Counted from the stretch's first letter, positions 22,536 through 36,387 are shown. The stretch: DNA of 64,000 bases from Echinostoma caproni (GCA_900618425.1 UZAN01039374.1:242078-306077), one strand, 5' to 3'. Numbers and translations are program-made. Notes: a model not told the origin generated them from the letters alone.

Positions 22536-22620
22536 ATGAGCGAATGTTATTCGAACAAACGGACGGAATAGTTATTCTGTCAATAGGACTTCCCCTGAGA
22601 GCAACCCGCCAGCCAGCGCG

Positions 22621-23917
22621 ATGCTTATGATGGTGACCTTGATGTTTTTTCTGAACCGTTTGTAAGGGTTCATCACGGAATGAGCAAACGCTGAACGTGC
22701 GACATCAGTCATGAAAACTGAGGGATTTCCCAAATTATGAAATTTGGGAATTGTAGGTCAGAATTTTACCTTGAAAAATTGAACAATTTATGTAAACATG
22801 CACAGTCAAGTGGATCCACTGCTAAAAAGGTAAATAGTTGTCCAATTTCGGAAAGCATGGCTGAAATTTAAAGGCTTCCCGCGAGACAACACTGACTGAA
22901 GTTCAAACCCGTATTAATGAACCTAATGGCTAAGCAAGACTAGTTGAATTGACCTTATCCACCCATTTTATTTGTTTAGTTCGTCATTGTAAAGAGCTGT
23001 TTGTCTGCTCTCTGTTCTAACAGGAGTGATAATGAAATGAACTCCTATTTGTTGTACACATACGATAACACGAATGTGCAAACAATGCAAACAAGCGTAC
23101 ACATACATATAATTACATTCATTTACTTCAGTAATTTATTCAAAAAAATAAACCATAAGCTAATCAAACATGCATAGTTTTGTGATATTCATGTTTATCT
23201 TTTGCTTTTGTCCTTTTTTGTATATTTTACCAATGTGACATTGTCAATTAGACATTTCAAAGAAGCTGTCGCAACACAGTTGAAAACGGTAGGTGCATGC
23301 ATCAACACACTTGGACTTCTGTCATATTCTATTCATAATCGATAAATCGAATACCGGTTTTGGAAGTTTTCAGCTATTAAACAAATAGTCCCGAATGCCT
23401 GTTTTTCAGAAAGTTAAATGTCCACAAATTAACATTTACCTGAAGCGACACAGATCGTTCATCCACCACAAATATGATTGATTCCGAATTTTCTTTAGTT
23501 GTCGCTGCGTAAATGAGTATTTTTACGAACCAACTTTGTCCGACCCTTAGTTGAGTAATTGTCTTCAATTTGAATGGTGTTTTGTTGCAGTTTTTCGAGT
23601 GAAAACGTTTAATTTTGTTTTATTTCCTAAAGCTTGCCTAATTTTCGGGCCTAGCTTGACCACACAAGAATCTCTAACTGAAAATAGCTGTAGTAACAGG
23701 GAACTACGACAGACGACTACTTTTGTTCACTGAACTAGATTTGGAAAATCTATGTACTTTAATTTTAAGGGATGCTGTTCACATTCATTGACTAATGTTA
23801 CACCGATTGATCTTTCACAGTTACCGCCTTAACGAGCTAGGTGATCAACTTGGTGGTTTAAAATGCCAGTCCTTTGTGACGGGCTAGCGTAAATGTTATC
23901 GGACATTATTTATTCAG
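22621..23917. other. No identifiable gene; one hairpin
   Basis: Nothing recognised. A perfect 10-bp hairpin lies at 22727-22750 (TTCCCAAATT, four bases, AATTTGGGAA). Confidence 0.45.
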
Positions 23918-24551
23918 GCAAATACAAAATGATTCGAATTTACCGAGGCTCGCATGTGACATCCATCATGATTTTGACAAGCAGCCATCGAAGTCGTATC
24001 GTTACACTGATTGCTGTCGGAGAATTTTTCGTTTCCGTTTTGTGGGTTTTCTCCAAGAACGGTAAACTAAACAGTTCATTTCCGTGCAAACATGCTCTTT
24101 CCTTCCACGTGACTTTTTAACTAAGCACAAATAAAAACCTTTCAAAAGTAATTTTCAGGTCAATTAATCAAATTTAGAACTACGAGACTTATAATAGAGT
24201 GGCTGATAGGTAAATTGCACAGAGAATAATTCTCTGTAACAATGAATAGAAAATCATCATGGTGCGTTTTATCGTATTTGACAGCTCTCATTACCATGAG
24301 GGTTGACATCACTGTCTTCATTTACCAAAGAAATAACGGAGACGAATTTGCAAGAGCCACAGAAATCAGTGGCTTTCCTGTTGGACACTGTGTAAATGTA
24401 ATTCAAACGTTTAAGGTGTCTGAAACTGGGTTAAGAGCACCTCTAGGTCTTAGGCACAACCATATAACCCAGAAATTGGATTCTCTGCTCGCTATCGCTA
24501 ATGGTTGTGAAGCGAATCCTGTCATTGACAACAGTACATTACACTCCTCTG
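23918..24551 (+). CDS. Possible two-exon gene fragment
   Basis: 23918-24061 (acceptor after TATTTATTCAG, donor AACG/GTAAAC) and 24285-24551 (acceptor after ATCGTATTTGACAG, donor TCTG/GTGAGT) join in phase to a continuous reading of about 136 codons. The first part has a hydrophobic stretch (IVTLIAVGEFFVSVLWVF). The second part, read with its own ATG at 24242, is open for 129 codons. No family is recognised. The strong second donor and acceptors are in favour, but a 129-codon frame can arise by chance in 64 kb. Confidence 0.2.
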
Positions 24552-24631
24552 GTGAGTTTCGACAAGTACATGATCGTTGTTCACTATTATTTTTTGATCC
24601 TCAAACGAGTCCATCGCTTTTCAAACTATAA

Positions 24632-25499
24632 ATAGTTGTAAACCAATATTTGTAAATTGTCTGTGTTTTATTGTTTGCTTTGGACAACACTTCACCGATT
24701 GTGAACGGTTTGTTTTACTTTTGAGGTTTTATAACATTATAATATGTTCAAATTGTTGTTTAGCAGATTTGACATTATAACAATTCTAAGTTCATATACA
24801 GACAATGAATGCGGAGCGCTGAACAGCACTGAACACCAGCATTACAACAAAGCTCCCTTTGGATGAAGACCTTCGAAGCCACCACTAACGGATCAAAGCT
24901 TTTTATTGCAAACCTGATACGACAAGCAATTCCTAAATAGGAATATGAGAGTAATAATTCTGCAACAAATCAAAACAAACGAGCACTGGAGCACAGAGAT
25001 TTTGGATAGAAGTGTGGTAGAAGTCTGTCTGCTTCTCTCGGAGCATTTTCCCGTAATTTCATTTGTTTAAGGTATATTCACGACTTTTCAGAATGTTTAG
25101 TTTACAATCAATTACCTGTCAGGATTCTCGATAAATTTACCTAACATCTCACACGTTTGACGCAACCGCTTCTCAACGTGGTGCAGTTATTTTGTGTCGG
25201 CAGGCAAACATTTTTTTTGAGTAACCTCCAGGTGAAATTTCTCAGTCCAATATATCTTCTTAGACTGTGAATTTGATCCGAAAGAAAAGTAACTCTTCAC
25301 TGTTCCCTGAAGAAGACTCAATTGCGTGGGATTCCATCATAATTTCCTCGGCGGTTTACTAACCTGTATGCATGCATGGTTATAAGCTGGATGAGTCAGT
25401 AAAGGGCTGCAAGTACAACTCAGTTAGCTGATTGTAGTCTTGGTGTTTTTCTAATATTTTGGTAAATTGAGTTATTTGTCAAGGGTAGCAATGTGAAGG
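24632..25499. other. No identifiable gene
   Basis: Nothing recognised. Confidence 0.5.
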
Positions 25500-25745
25500 C
25501 AATTTGTGATAGAGCGCGTGTATCAAACGACCGGCATTCGAGTCTCATTGGCTGAGTGGAAAAATGCAGCTGCGTTATAGACTGCACAAACCAAACAGGT
25601 GTCATATACAGATAACCTAAAAGGGCACCTGCATTTTTTAGGAACAAGACTACGGAGATCGATCATTTTACATTGGTGACTGCTAAGAGAATGTAGCAGG
25701 ACATCACCACATCTTATGAGACTATCATATCTGAGTTGAGACATT
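25500..25745 (+). repeat. tRNA-like SINE (candidate)
   Basis: TGTGATAGAGCGCGTG (A-box-like, 25504-25520) is followed by CCGGCATTCGAGTCTCATTG (B-box-like, about 25531-25550), at tRNA-gene spacing. About 190 bases of unique body follow. No second copy is seen here, so membership of a SINE family is inferred only from the boxes. Confidence 0.35.
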
Positions 25746-26538
25746 CAGATGAGTTCAACTCAGAATTCGAAATATCGCCTGTCAAATAAGTTTCAGAAAG
25801 GGTAAGCAAGCAATCAGTTTGTAAACACAACCACATCCCGGGAATATTGCTAAGGAAGCGTTGTAAAGTTTACTATTCACATGTGCATTTATTGCAGTCT
25901 GATGATCGAACTCTTCTATCTGCATCTCCTACAACGAACCAACTTTTGCTTGAGTACTGATCACTTTGTGTGATGTTATGCTTCGACAGCGTAGACCGAT
26001 TTAGCTTACTTTTATTCCCAATGTCTAAAAGTATGGCCGTGCTGCGTTGTCTTAGTGACGTCTGAGTCTCTGAATTGAGTTGGTCAGTGAATAAGCTTCC
26101 ATTGGATTTCATTCGAATGTGGCTGTTTTCTCATTCATCATTGTCTCCACGGCTAATGGTAAACTATTGTATTCTATCACCGGGATCTAACAGGTAGGTT
26201 TTTCAAACTGTTGGATCGGAATCAGCAGAAATCTGTTTGATTGATGATATTTTTAATTTTCTTGGCCGAGCGTTTGGCATACACAAATGACCAAATTAAT
26301 TTAGACAATGTGTGCGGGCTCTCCCCGAGTTGACTTCTTTCCCACAAACGATCAGCCTGAACAGTCCTAACACTTATATGATAGTCATGGACAAACGCTG
26401 ACAGCCTATTCTCGGAAGTGACGAACGCCCAAATAGATTTGAATAGGCAAAGGTAAAATTAATGAGTTTGGGTTGTCTGGGTTACTGACTCTGTCAAATT
26501 TTGACCGAATCTAGATGCTGGATACGGTTATGAACAGA
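25746..26538. other. No identifiable gene
   Basis: Nothing recognised. Confidence 0.5.
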
Positions 26539-26741
26539 TCAGAGTTTTTCCGTGGAGAAAGTCCACAAACGATCTGCATCCAGTAAGCAACATGCGGGCG
26601 TGAATCCCAGGGACTCCAGATCGAGTAGAAGGATTTCGAGCACTTTATACTTTCCACCCTCCTGCCCCAAAAGATCACTGTCATCAACGCTTTGGACCTC
26701 TGTTTTATTGCAAACAGTATCCTCCCACTTGATGAAGTAAC
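26539..26741 (-). CDS. Possible terminal exon
   Basis: On the minus strand TTTTTGTTGACTTGGTACGCAG is a good splice acceptor. After it, 67 codons stay open to a TGA at 26539-26541, with many C- or G-ending codons (for example LEILLLDLESLGFTPACCLL). This looks more coding-like than its surroundings, but no family is recognised. A retroelement-like 3' tail (GAAACGTAGATGATATAAAT at about 26853) stands nearby on the plus strand, so an unknown repeat is another reading. Confidence 0.2.
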
Positions 26742-27824
26742 CTGCGTACCAAGTCAACAAAAACATGTAAGAAGCTGAAACATCACATGGTATTTGTCTT
26801 GCCCACTATAATATTATTCATAGTTTATGAAAAGTGTTTCATAGAGCGAAACGTAGATGATATAAATAAAATTATTATTGAGTATTGGAATGATTCAGCA
26901 ACACCGATTTGATTCGTGATTATTTGCGAATACAAGTTGTCTGCGTTTCGTTAATCTGAAATATTCCTAAATAAATTTAGTTAAAGTTAGCAGTGGAGGA
27001 ATAAACCGAGGTTTACACTCAGAACATAGAGCCCGGACAATCACGGTTTAAATTATTTTATTGTGCATATATATTCTACAACTGATAAGAAGTGTGTACA
27101 CTTCAAATGGAAATTAAAATGCGTATAAGTCACTCATTCTTGCTTCTATAATTTTATCATTCATTATAGATAATATTAGGACATTCTGGCAATGACTAGT
27201 ATCCGTCTATTTATCTTATATGAGATACCACACTGGAAATCATTTATTGTAGGGCAATGTCATTCGCTTGGCTTTGTGTGCAATGCAGGTGTTCTTATAA
27301 TAAAAACGGACGTGGCGAGACAGAATTGTGCCTCGTACTTACCCATCTTTCATGATCCTCACTCATTTGCATCTTATGCTCGGTGGCGCAGCTTGATTTG
27401 TACGGTATGAATTTTTGTTTCCACATTGCAGTCAATCATTGTTTCTCAAACTCATGGGTAACTTTAACCGGACAGAAAGTGCAATCACCCTAACGTCAAT
27501 GCTGACAAGTCATTGATATACGCTCAAAATGGAAGTTTCCATTGGCATAGTATTCTAGCCAATGTTCTCTCTTTTCAACAAAATATTCCGGAACGGAACC
27601 CGGATTTATTACAATACGTGATGAGGATGAACTTTAAACAATAATCGGTTAACATGATCTGATTGCAGTTGTTTTGCTCTATGAACCACCATAAATTAAA
27701 TGAATGTCTCAGTAAGTTTAGTGGTAAACATCGACGGCAATAAATCCCCATGGCTCAGCATATTCAGGAATGCGGTAACTTATTTTTTTTCAAAATTATA
27801 TTTTATTTCTCGACAGATGATCTA
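26742..27824. other. No identifiable gene
   Basis: Contains only the AT-rich tail-like motif at about 26853-26885 (GCGAAACGT then AATAAAATTATTATTGAG), similar to 3' ends of retroelements. Confidence 0.4.
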
Positions 27825-27880
27825 TACTGATAGGTTAGTGATCTCTGGTTAAAGGTTCGAATCCTGTCACAGTCGGGGAT
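27825..27880 (+). repeat. tRNA-like remnant
   Basis: TGATAGGTTAGTG (A-box-like) is followed by AGGTTCGAATCC at 27853-27864, a perfect B box. The spacing is shorter than in a normal tRNA gene and no clover-leaf forms. Probably a decayed tRNA-derived repeat. Confidence 0.3.
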
Positions 27881-30800
27881 TACTTGAATTTTATCACTCA
27901 GATAAAGGCAACTTATAGCTTATTATTATTAATTTATATGAGTCACCAGCTTGGTTACTGGTGGTACATGACAATATTTGGGTGGCATTTAATAGTCTTT
28001 ATCAATATTTTCTCTACTGGAAACCACAAGCAGAAAGCGGTAACCAGCACGCAAGTTTTCATGTGCACTTGATAAAAGAAGATATACAACACGCTACTTA
28101 ATGGCACTGAATGCAATTAATAGAGCTGTACGAAATGGAAACGAGGAATAAATTACAGTGATTAAAGTCCTTATTTAATTACGCTTGAACAATGAAAATC
28201 ACCGGTAAGCTAGTTTAGATTCGAGCTTGCATACGAAAGCCGCCTAGACTTTTTGGAGTTCAAATCTAAATTTACATATAAGAACACTTCAATACTTCTG
28301 TAAAATAACCTTTTTTATTTAATCAGTTGAATTCTTTACTAGTCAGCTTATATGGAACTACCAAGCACTGTTTTGGGAATTATTTACGTAGAATAAATGA
28401 GAGGATATGTAAGTGATTAGGAATCGAATGTCAAATTGACGCATTCAAAAACATAATGGGCAAAATAAATCTCGGTTCACAAGGAGAAGTATATCTGAAA
28501 AATTGAGGTTAATATTTTCATTTGATGGCTTTTTCTCGAGTATTGCTCGTTCCAATAATATTTATCTATGATGAAACGAATTTATAGCGTCATTTTACCA
28601 AATTTTCAGATATATTGGAATGTCAGAAGGTAAATTTACGATTGAACGACTGACTTGAAACACTGGATACCACAGATACTATGCAATGTTCGGTGTATTA
28701 CCGAAAGCTCAACTATCTTTGGACAAGCTTTCATTCTACTTGAAACTTTCTGATATATTGAATCACAACTCACGGTATCCAAGACATTCCCTTCACGTTT
28801 CATGACACACCACGTTCACTGCACTTTTGTCAAGCACTTTGATCTACAGTGTTTTTCACCGCAGTTTGCTGTGTGATATACTTACACCTACTCTCATAAT
28901 TCCGCGATCGCCCTTAAATTTCAGCTGGCTTCATTGTATATGTATCTTTTCATCATCACTTTTGAAGTTGACGCATGGACGGTTATGTGCTAGTCTCGTT
29001 GCTACTTCCCTGAGATCCAACCCGCGTTGCGCCTCTCTGTCCTCTGTGGGCCGACAACTGTTCGTCTGCTTCCCAACCCGTTTTTTTTTCCCATTTCATT
29101 AAATTATTTCTGAACCAAGCGTTTGCATTTAGCATTTTGGTTGGAGAACGATAAAGCTTGGTTACCGAGTTCAGGTGAACGATAATGTCTATTTATTTAT
29201 CACTTCAACGTGAGTTCAATCTATTTGCTGCCCGCTTGATGAATGTCGCAGACAAAATGCAATGTGCACTCGCCGTGTACATGCCTGGTGCCCACAAATT
29301 CCTCCACCCCAGGAAGACTATGCAGCCGTAACAGTATTCAGCCTTAGCTGCAAAACAATACGTTTTTCTCAGTTGTGAGCGTGTAACCTAATCACAAAAA
29401 ACAACAATCATTCAATCCTCGACTTAGCTCATGGTTAATAACTCACGTGGTCAACTCACAGAAGTTTGTGCTTAGCACATAGGACCCAATAAGCGAGTTG
29501 GCGCCGTGAGTTCTGTAAGTTGTCCAGTTCATAAACTAGTCTAATAACGTCACCAACACAGATAACTAAAATACATCAGAGTGAAACCTTCCACATTCCG
29601 ACTATCGCCCCATCCCCAAGTTGCTTTCACAACATTTCCTGGACAAGTGAGTAGAGAATTGAGATCTTGACGCAAAACGTCCTTATCGCCTCAAACCAAA
29701 AGAGCTTACCAAGGTCAGGATTGACTGTGGACGGACGCGTTGCGTTTGTTTAAGTTACCGTGAGTGACCACTCAAAGTTTTGCCGAAAACATGCGAAAAC
29801 ATGCGAAAACCAGTCATGCAACAATAAAGAATGGCACTCATCTTCTCCAAATTCCCCCACCCGCAGAGATGTATGCTTTATTTCGACTGCCACAGAAGGT
29901 TATTCTTAGACTCCACCGGAAGCCGCAAAAGGCTGGCTAAGGTTAGTACTCTCTATTGATTATCACTTCACTTTGTCACAAATATAAATACTTCAAGCCA
30001 AAAATTATTGAAGCGCAAAAACCTTAAACAAAGATGATCGAATCAATACTTTGATCCAAGTTTCTTGAGATCCTGATGCCCTAAACTAAACCAAGTGGAA
30101 ACAATTTACTGCATTACCTGATAAAACTAGTGTCATAATTTCACATTATTCTAGTGATGATATATGTCAGTGCCAATAGTTCGGTGTTAACTATTCACCG
30201 TCATCTGAAAGCATTAGAACAGTACCGAGACTACTCGTTCCTCCTGATTAAATCTCAGAATCTGGATATATACATAAACGTTCCGTTATCATGTTCAGAA
30301 TATGACACAGGATTAAATTCTGAAGATAACAATCATGTACCTGGAAATGCATCTTCAATGGGCTTCAGCTGTGTGTCAGTTTAGCTTTCTTTTCTCCCTA
30401 CACCTCCTTTGGTTCGGTTCCTTTCTATATTTCACTGTCAATAGCTACGATTACCTTAATTGCGGTACGTTAAGATTGTGAAGCGAATTCCGTATACCAA
30501 TGTTTCTATTTCTCTCTTAGGATTAACTGTCCACTCTCGGGTGTGTTTCATCCTGTGCACAATGTGCAACAATGGTAATCAAGTGTTTTTGACATGAAGT
30601 GGTTTGAGGCATCCAGCGTGGCAAGCGACGCCATCAGTCAGCATCAAAATCCAATTTTCGGGACATTTCACAGGGCTAGGTTAGTTCGTCTGGTCGCAGT
30701 GGTTATTTACATGCTCGGCATTGATCCGAGTTCAAACAATGAACTGAACAGATCACATGGAAAAAATAAAAATAGAAAATTCGACGGAGAAAAATGTTAG

Positions 30801-33140
30801 GGACAACAGAAGCACCCATGGTAATAAATACTAACTACTTCCGTTCCAACAGCGAAACGGAACTGGATCGTGTCCAGCGTAAATTTATGTTAGGAAGTTC
30901 ACTAATTTTCAGTCTTCCTGTTGCACCCAAATGAACACTAAGACCGCAATAAATTTGATCGAATGGAATCGTTGCAGATTTCATCTGCAGCATATTGAAA
31001 AATACCAAAACTCGTTTATGTTACCAGAAGCAAGATATAAAGGGTAACTGCAGAGTGAAATGGAAAAGAAATCTGCATCATTATGTAAATTTAGGATAAA
31101 CAACAAACTCACGCAACTATGACTACAATAAAAAGTTCCAATAAATTATTGGTTACTCACGAAAACTGCTGAGACCTATTTTTAATTCAATCCGTCACCG
31201 AAAGCTCAGATTCGTTAGTGGATTTTTTCAATGCTATAAATTTTATTCACTAGAAGTTTGCCTTCCGTCACATCATATTTTCTAGTTTCACAGAAATTGT
31301 TCCCTTTTGAAAACCGAGTGTTTTTGTTCTTGATTCAAACTAGAAGTATCGTTGTATTACAGTACTCTCTTGGGGAACTAGGGTGTAACAAATAAATCTG
31401 TCAGGAATAACCGGTGAAATAATTTCCTTATAATAAAAGCCCACAAGGCCGTTTGGCGTTTCATATTTTATTTATGAAAACCTTTTTACAATCAAATTAC
31501 CAAATATGCTCAGCGAAACATCGGGAGCTATTAGAATACATGAAGCAATTAAGTTACCCAACCATGTTTATGGAGGTCCTTGGATGTCAGATATTGAGGG
31601 GTATGAATATGGTCTATTATAAGCCATTCTTATGAAGGCTATTTGTGTGACATGATTGCATTCAAGATCTGTATCTATATGGGGTCACGAAATCATTCCA
31701 AACAAATATTTGAAAACGTTCTTTTTCAGCGTACTCATGTACGCATGCAGTAAGTTCCATTTAACATCCATTGGTGAGGTGGACCTATAATGTTGTCTGC
31801 GGTTACTCTGACTTAATTCACCAGTGTCATTATTAGGGAATAAAAATATGAAGACTTTTGAATCCCAGGCTCGTTACAAATTGCTAAAACGACCCTTCTT
31901 CGAAAAGGTCCTACCAGGACAAACGTGCAAAGTAATCTTTAAATTCAGAACTATCCCGAACTTTAATACATGTCTTGTTGAACACATTTGACAAAATAGG
32001 CACCAATCACTAAACAATAAGCATTTAAAAACGATTGCTATGCCTGGAGTAGTAAGAGGTTTTGTTTAATAGCAGTTTTATGTGAGTTCATTGAAACCAG
32101 CTTTGAAAATGTGTCATGCATCAACAGAAAGTCATTTTGTCGGTTATTCGTGGAATTTGTTTCAAATAATCTAAACCCATCTACGCGAACGAACTCACGT
32201 TTTATCTCTCCTACTAATCTTTATCTAAAAGCTGGGATCCTGAAAATTATGTCCGCAGAATCAGTGAAGCTGCACAAAACGAGATGCTAACTGATGCAAT
32301 TCAAACTACCGCCTGCAGAACGCACGCGCCCATGTCCGAGTGGTGAAGGTCATCTAATGATCGCCTTCGAGGACGTATGTAGGAATCTGACCACGAGAAC
32401 TTGACCTTCCTCATTCTGTTGTATGTCACTCTTTTGATGGGTTGCCGTAATCACTGCCAGATTTATGTCCTAATTTTGAGCAATGCGCGCATTCCACAGT
32501 CGGTGAATATTGCGACAATGCAGAAGCAACCATTGATGACGTTTACACTGATTGCGGTTTTGGTTATCGTTCGTCATATCCTCCAGCAAACTTACCTTTC
32601 AAAACAAGGTTTTGGTTACAGGAAATGATTAACTCCCTGTTAACAAATGGTTTGGGCGAACAAATATTGTTTTTAAGTAAAATGTATTGCATTTCCGATT
32701 GTTAATATTTCTGAAAATGCAACTTCCTTTTGTGCGCTAGGACGAGACAATTTAACAAGTTTTGTAACATAATTTAATTTTTTATGTATGCACACAAACC
32801 CATGCAAAACCACGTCAACAAGCGCTTGATTATATTCCTCATCCAGCTGGTAGTAACCTCCATAACCAGAAACTTAGTACCCTGGAAATTATTGATAGTA
32901 CTTCAGGTTCTGATAAAGAGCGGATTTCCATCTATCCCCAAACTAAGTACAAAGTAAATAAAGCTTTTATCAATTGAAAAAAAGATTACAAATTTTAACC
33001 TCAATTGGGCCGAAGAATCAGCACCGTTGGGGTTACAAAAAAATAAGGACTTGATAGGCAAATCAAACAGAGCAGTTCACCCAATCGTTGTTTGCCAAAC
33101 AAAAAAGGTGTATCTCTAGCCAGGGATTTTTTTCCTTTTT
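27881..33140. other. No identifiable gene over 5 kb
   Basis: No repeat family or gene recognised. Noted: a short tandem duplication CATGCGAAAA at about 29790-29810, and a plus-strand open stretch of 72 codons at 32461-32676 after CACTGCCAG that ends at AA/GTAAAA. It contains several cysteines but matches no family I know. Confidence 0.4.
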
Positions 33141-33325
33141 TTAATGCTGCTTTCCGTTACTTGTATCGTGCTGGCAATCACATATGAAGGGTGCAGGTGT
33201 GGATTGCTTTGGCAATTTGTCTCCCTTTTGTCTGCCTAGATAGCATTTGATTATCCCAGTGATGCGCAAAACTAACTTGATCAATTTGGCATAAAATGCG
33301 CAAACGTTTTTCGGGTCAGAGCAAT
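33141..33325 (-). CDS. Possible terminal exon
   Basis: The minus strand has a strong acceptor (CACTCACTCTTCCTGTTTG then TTCAG) followed by about 60 open codons to a TAA at 33141-33143. The product would be small, basic and cysteine-containing (CSDPKNVCAFYAK near the start, CDCQHD near the end). No family is recognised. Splice-like sites of this strength do occur by chance. Confidence 0.17.
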
Positions 33326-36214
33326 CTGAACAAACAGGAAGAGTGAGTGTATACACAACAAATGAAATCCAACTAGTATCCGTAGCACCCCGGCGGGTTG
33401 AAATTCATCGAATCGAGATCAATGCAATCGCGAACCTATCCCTTTGACCCACTATCAACCTCATTCAATACATCGTGCAAGTGAAAAAATGTGTTCATTT
33501 CCGAAATTCATTAGTTAATTAAATTGCGTATTTCGATTGAGTTACTTAATTATCAGCACACTATTGAATTTTGCGAGTATATAGCAGCAATATCACATTC
33601 TGTGCAATTGTAATTGGCCTGCTATAATGAAAATAATATTTTCCAACTGTTTGACAAAGTTAATAGGCCATATCCTTTCTGTGTAAACCGTTTATCTGAA
33701 ATTCCCTACATTGGGACAAAGGTATATTTTGCTATGAAAGTTGACATACAATCAACTATCAGGTGTATGAAAACTTAGTTATACGAAATGACGATTGAGT
33801 TGGTACCAGAGTACATTTCAACAAGTAAAATTGATAAACTGACCGGTGCAGCAGTAAACATAGTTCCTACGGGAATATCCAAATAAAATCAACAATTCAG
33901 AAAGATTTAATTTGTATTCCATGAATCAGAATGACTCAAGCCAACTTTAAAATATCAGTTATCTTATGTAACCACATTCAACACAAATTTATTGGACATG
34001 CGTGCAATTTGACAAGATCTCTTTTTCTAAATTGTGTAAACAAATTATGATGAAAGCTTCGATAATATGATTTGTTGCCCTCGAGGGAGGACTAACTCCC
34101 CCTTCCCACAAACCATTTACAAACGCTCTTTGCTGACATGAAAAAGCGGTGATCAGAATAAACCCGAAGTGTGTTCAATTAAATTATGAAGAACAGGAAG
34201 TTTGTGAAAAATAACCCTTTCTGAAAATTATTTCGACAGCTTGGTACGACTTGTTTTAACGACAGAGAGGGCAGCTGAGTGCCTTCTGCAAAGAAAAAGG
34301 AAATTCTCTTAGATGTAGAATATTCCCGATAGTTTCTTCAAATATGCCATCTATAAAGTGGCGGTATTTTGAGTGAAAATAAGTATCTTCGCAGTTTTAA
34401 TACTAAAATAACGATGATCAATTAAAACATCCACTCAACTTATCGAAAAAAAACATTTGTGTTACGAATGCTATCTGGTCTGGTTCTTGAAATAAAGTGA
34501 TAAAGAAAAAGTGTGTAAACGTGTTGCAACATACAGCAAATGTTCAGATTGCCTGCATTAAAAAAATATTTTTTTTTATATAGGTCTTCGAATATGCTGC
34601 CTAACATTTTATGTAAGACTTTTTCAAAGCCTATTGAAAGAATTTCATTGTTATTAGCTAATCGTGTCTTTTAATTCCGTCTACTATTACTTTTATTTAT
34701 CATTCAGGGGTCGATTTCAATATGTTTTCCCATCTCCCGCATTTCTCCAAATTGTATCTACGAATAAAGAATTGATCCTTGATCATGGTGACCACATCGT
34801 CTAAATGAATGCCAAAACCTGAGCATTACGCGTGTGAGAGCACCTTTAGCCGCACACACCTGCTTCCTTATTGATCAGTTTCAACATCAGCAAAATGACT
34901 GACTTATCGAGTGCGCTTAAGGACGATTAAGATTTGCATGCGGAATATGTAGTTGAACCAAAACGTGCAACCGTACCTGATTTCCATAGCTCCGGGAAAG
35001 ATAAATGAAGAAGTAGGAAGAATACCAGAATTGGCATAAAAACTTGCACTGAGTCCACTCAGACAGTCTAATCTAAACCTTCGTTTACCTTCCTCTATAA
35101 TGGTGTTGACTGCTGCTGTGTTTATCGATCTAGGTTATCCTGTTTTAAAGCACAGTAACTACCCATCTTGAAAAAGTTCCTTTTTACTGCCTACCAGGCA
35201 TCTGCTCTTTTGGAAGCCTCTATCCGTTGTTTCTTTCCTTTGTTTACATTGATTCATTTTTATTTGTTGATCACTTCAAATAAAAATCAAATTATCTTGT
35301 GCGTCGTCTGATAGGCTTTTCTCTTAGTTTAGTCAAAGAATCGGTTTCAAACCATCCTGGCGTTATGTTCCAAAACAGAAGAGAATTACTCCCTATAACA
35401 ACCAGTGTATCCACTGCCTTAAGCCAACCATTCACTCTTTTTTTATGACCTAAGTTTATTCAAAACAATTTGCAAAGGTTAAGTTTGGCACTGACATATA
35501 ACATTCCTATAAATAAACCTTTTCCGCTTGCCTTCCTTTGATTTTGTTTCAACCATCCCATTACTCTGTTTATATTGAGCAACCAGCATAATGGACTTTA
35601 TCTCCATGTTGACTGCCCAAGGGAAATTCGTACTGAAAAAAGTAGTCCCCGTTACTCCACAAGCTCTTAGGTGAGGGTAAATAACAGTGTGCAAATCACA
35701 ATTGGTGTCAAGCAGCTTTCACTGAAAATCAAAGATATAAATAAAAACCTAAATACTTCAATTTCAGGCTACGCCATTTGACCTGGAAATATTTGATGGC
35801 TTTAAACTGTTGTGAAAAATCAGCTGCTTTTTGGGTACTACCAGGTTTCGCTTCTGATCCATGAGCTTTTCTTTCTGTTTAGAATGCGTTTACCAATACT
35901 GACGATCAAGTCAATCTAACACTATCCGCCAATCATTTTAGTTCCATCTTTTCTGCTTGCATCTAGGGTAAACATGGACGATCAAATAACTATACCCTAT
36001 TCGAATATCACGCTTACAGAGTAGAGTAAGAAGTTTCGGCATGAACTCACTGTAAACCTACGGAAATCATTCTTTTCCAGTAACTTATTTACAGTGCAAT
36101 ATGTGTCATACAAGATATTTTTCCCGGTTTACCAATATTCCACTCAAACACGAGGAAACCTGCGAGTTTTGCTGCGATACAATGGAAATCAAATGGACGT
36201 TTGGAGTAACAAGC
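33326..36214. other. No identifiable gene
   Basis: AT-rich, nothing recognised. Confidence 0.5.
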
Positions 36215-36342
36215 TTGGATTAGCTCAGTCGATTGTTAAGAAGCAACTCTTGTGTATAGTTTTCATTCCCTAGGAGTTCGTTAATTCCCCACAATTTCAT
36301 GCATTTCCATGTGATACAAATGTTTGTGATAACCGACAAAGA

Positions 36343-36387
36343 GCACTTGACAGCTGCTTCGTCCTGGTTGGGACTCGTCAGCAGTGC
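36343..36387 (-). ncRNA. Hammerhead ribozyme, near-intact
   Basis: On the minus strand: GCACTG, CTGACGA, stem II GTCCCAACCAGGAC (perfect), then GAAG, a short stem III CAGCTG, GTC, and AAGTGC. The only core-adjacent change is GAAG for GAAA, which would still allow a G-U pair at the base of stem III. One mismatch sits at the base of stem I. Confidence 0.7.

Larger units (their letters stand above)
20382..22620 (-). mobile_element. CR1-like LINE (decayed)
   Basis: A minus-strand non-LTR retrotransposon with its two hallmark enzymes in the usual order. The AP-endonuclease remnant is at 22535-21774 and the reverse transcriptase at 21214-20382. About 550 bases between them give the linker in broken frames. 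A good 3' end or tail cannot be placed. Stops and frame changes are frequent and there is one N at about 21485. The mix of motifs points to the CR1/Jockey group, several lineages of which are common in flukes. Confidence 0.8.

Noticed and set aside
32335..32400. GTCCGAGTGGTGAAGG resembles the A box of a tRNA-Ser or tRNA-Leu gene
   Set aside because: No convincing B box or clover-leaf follows.
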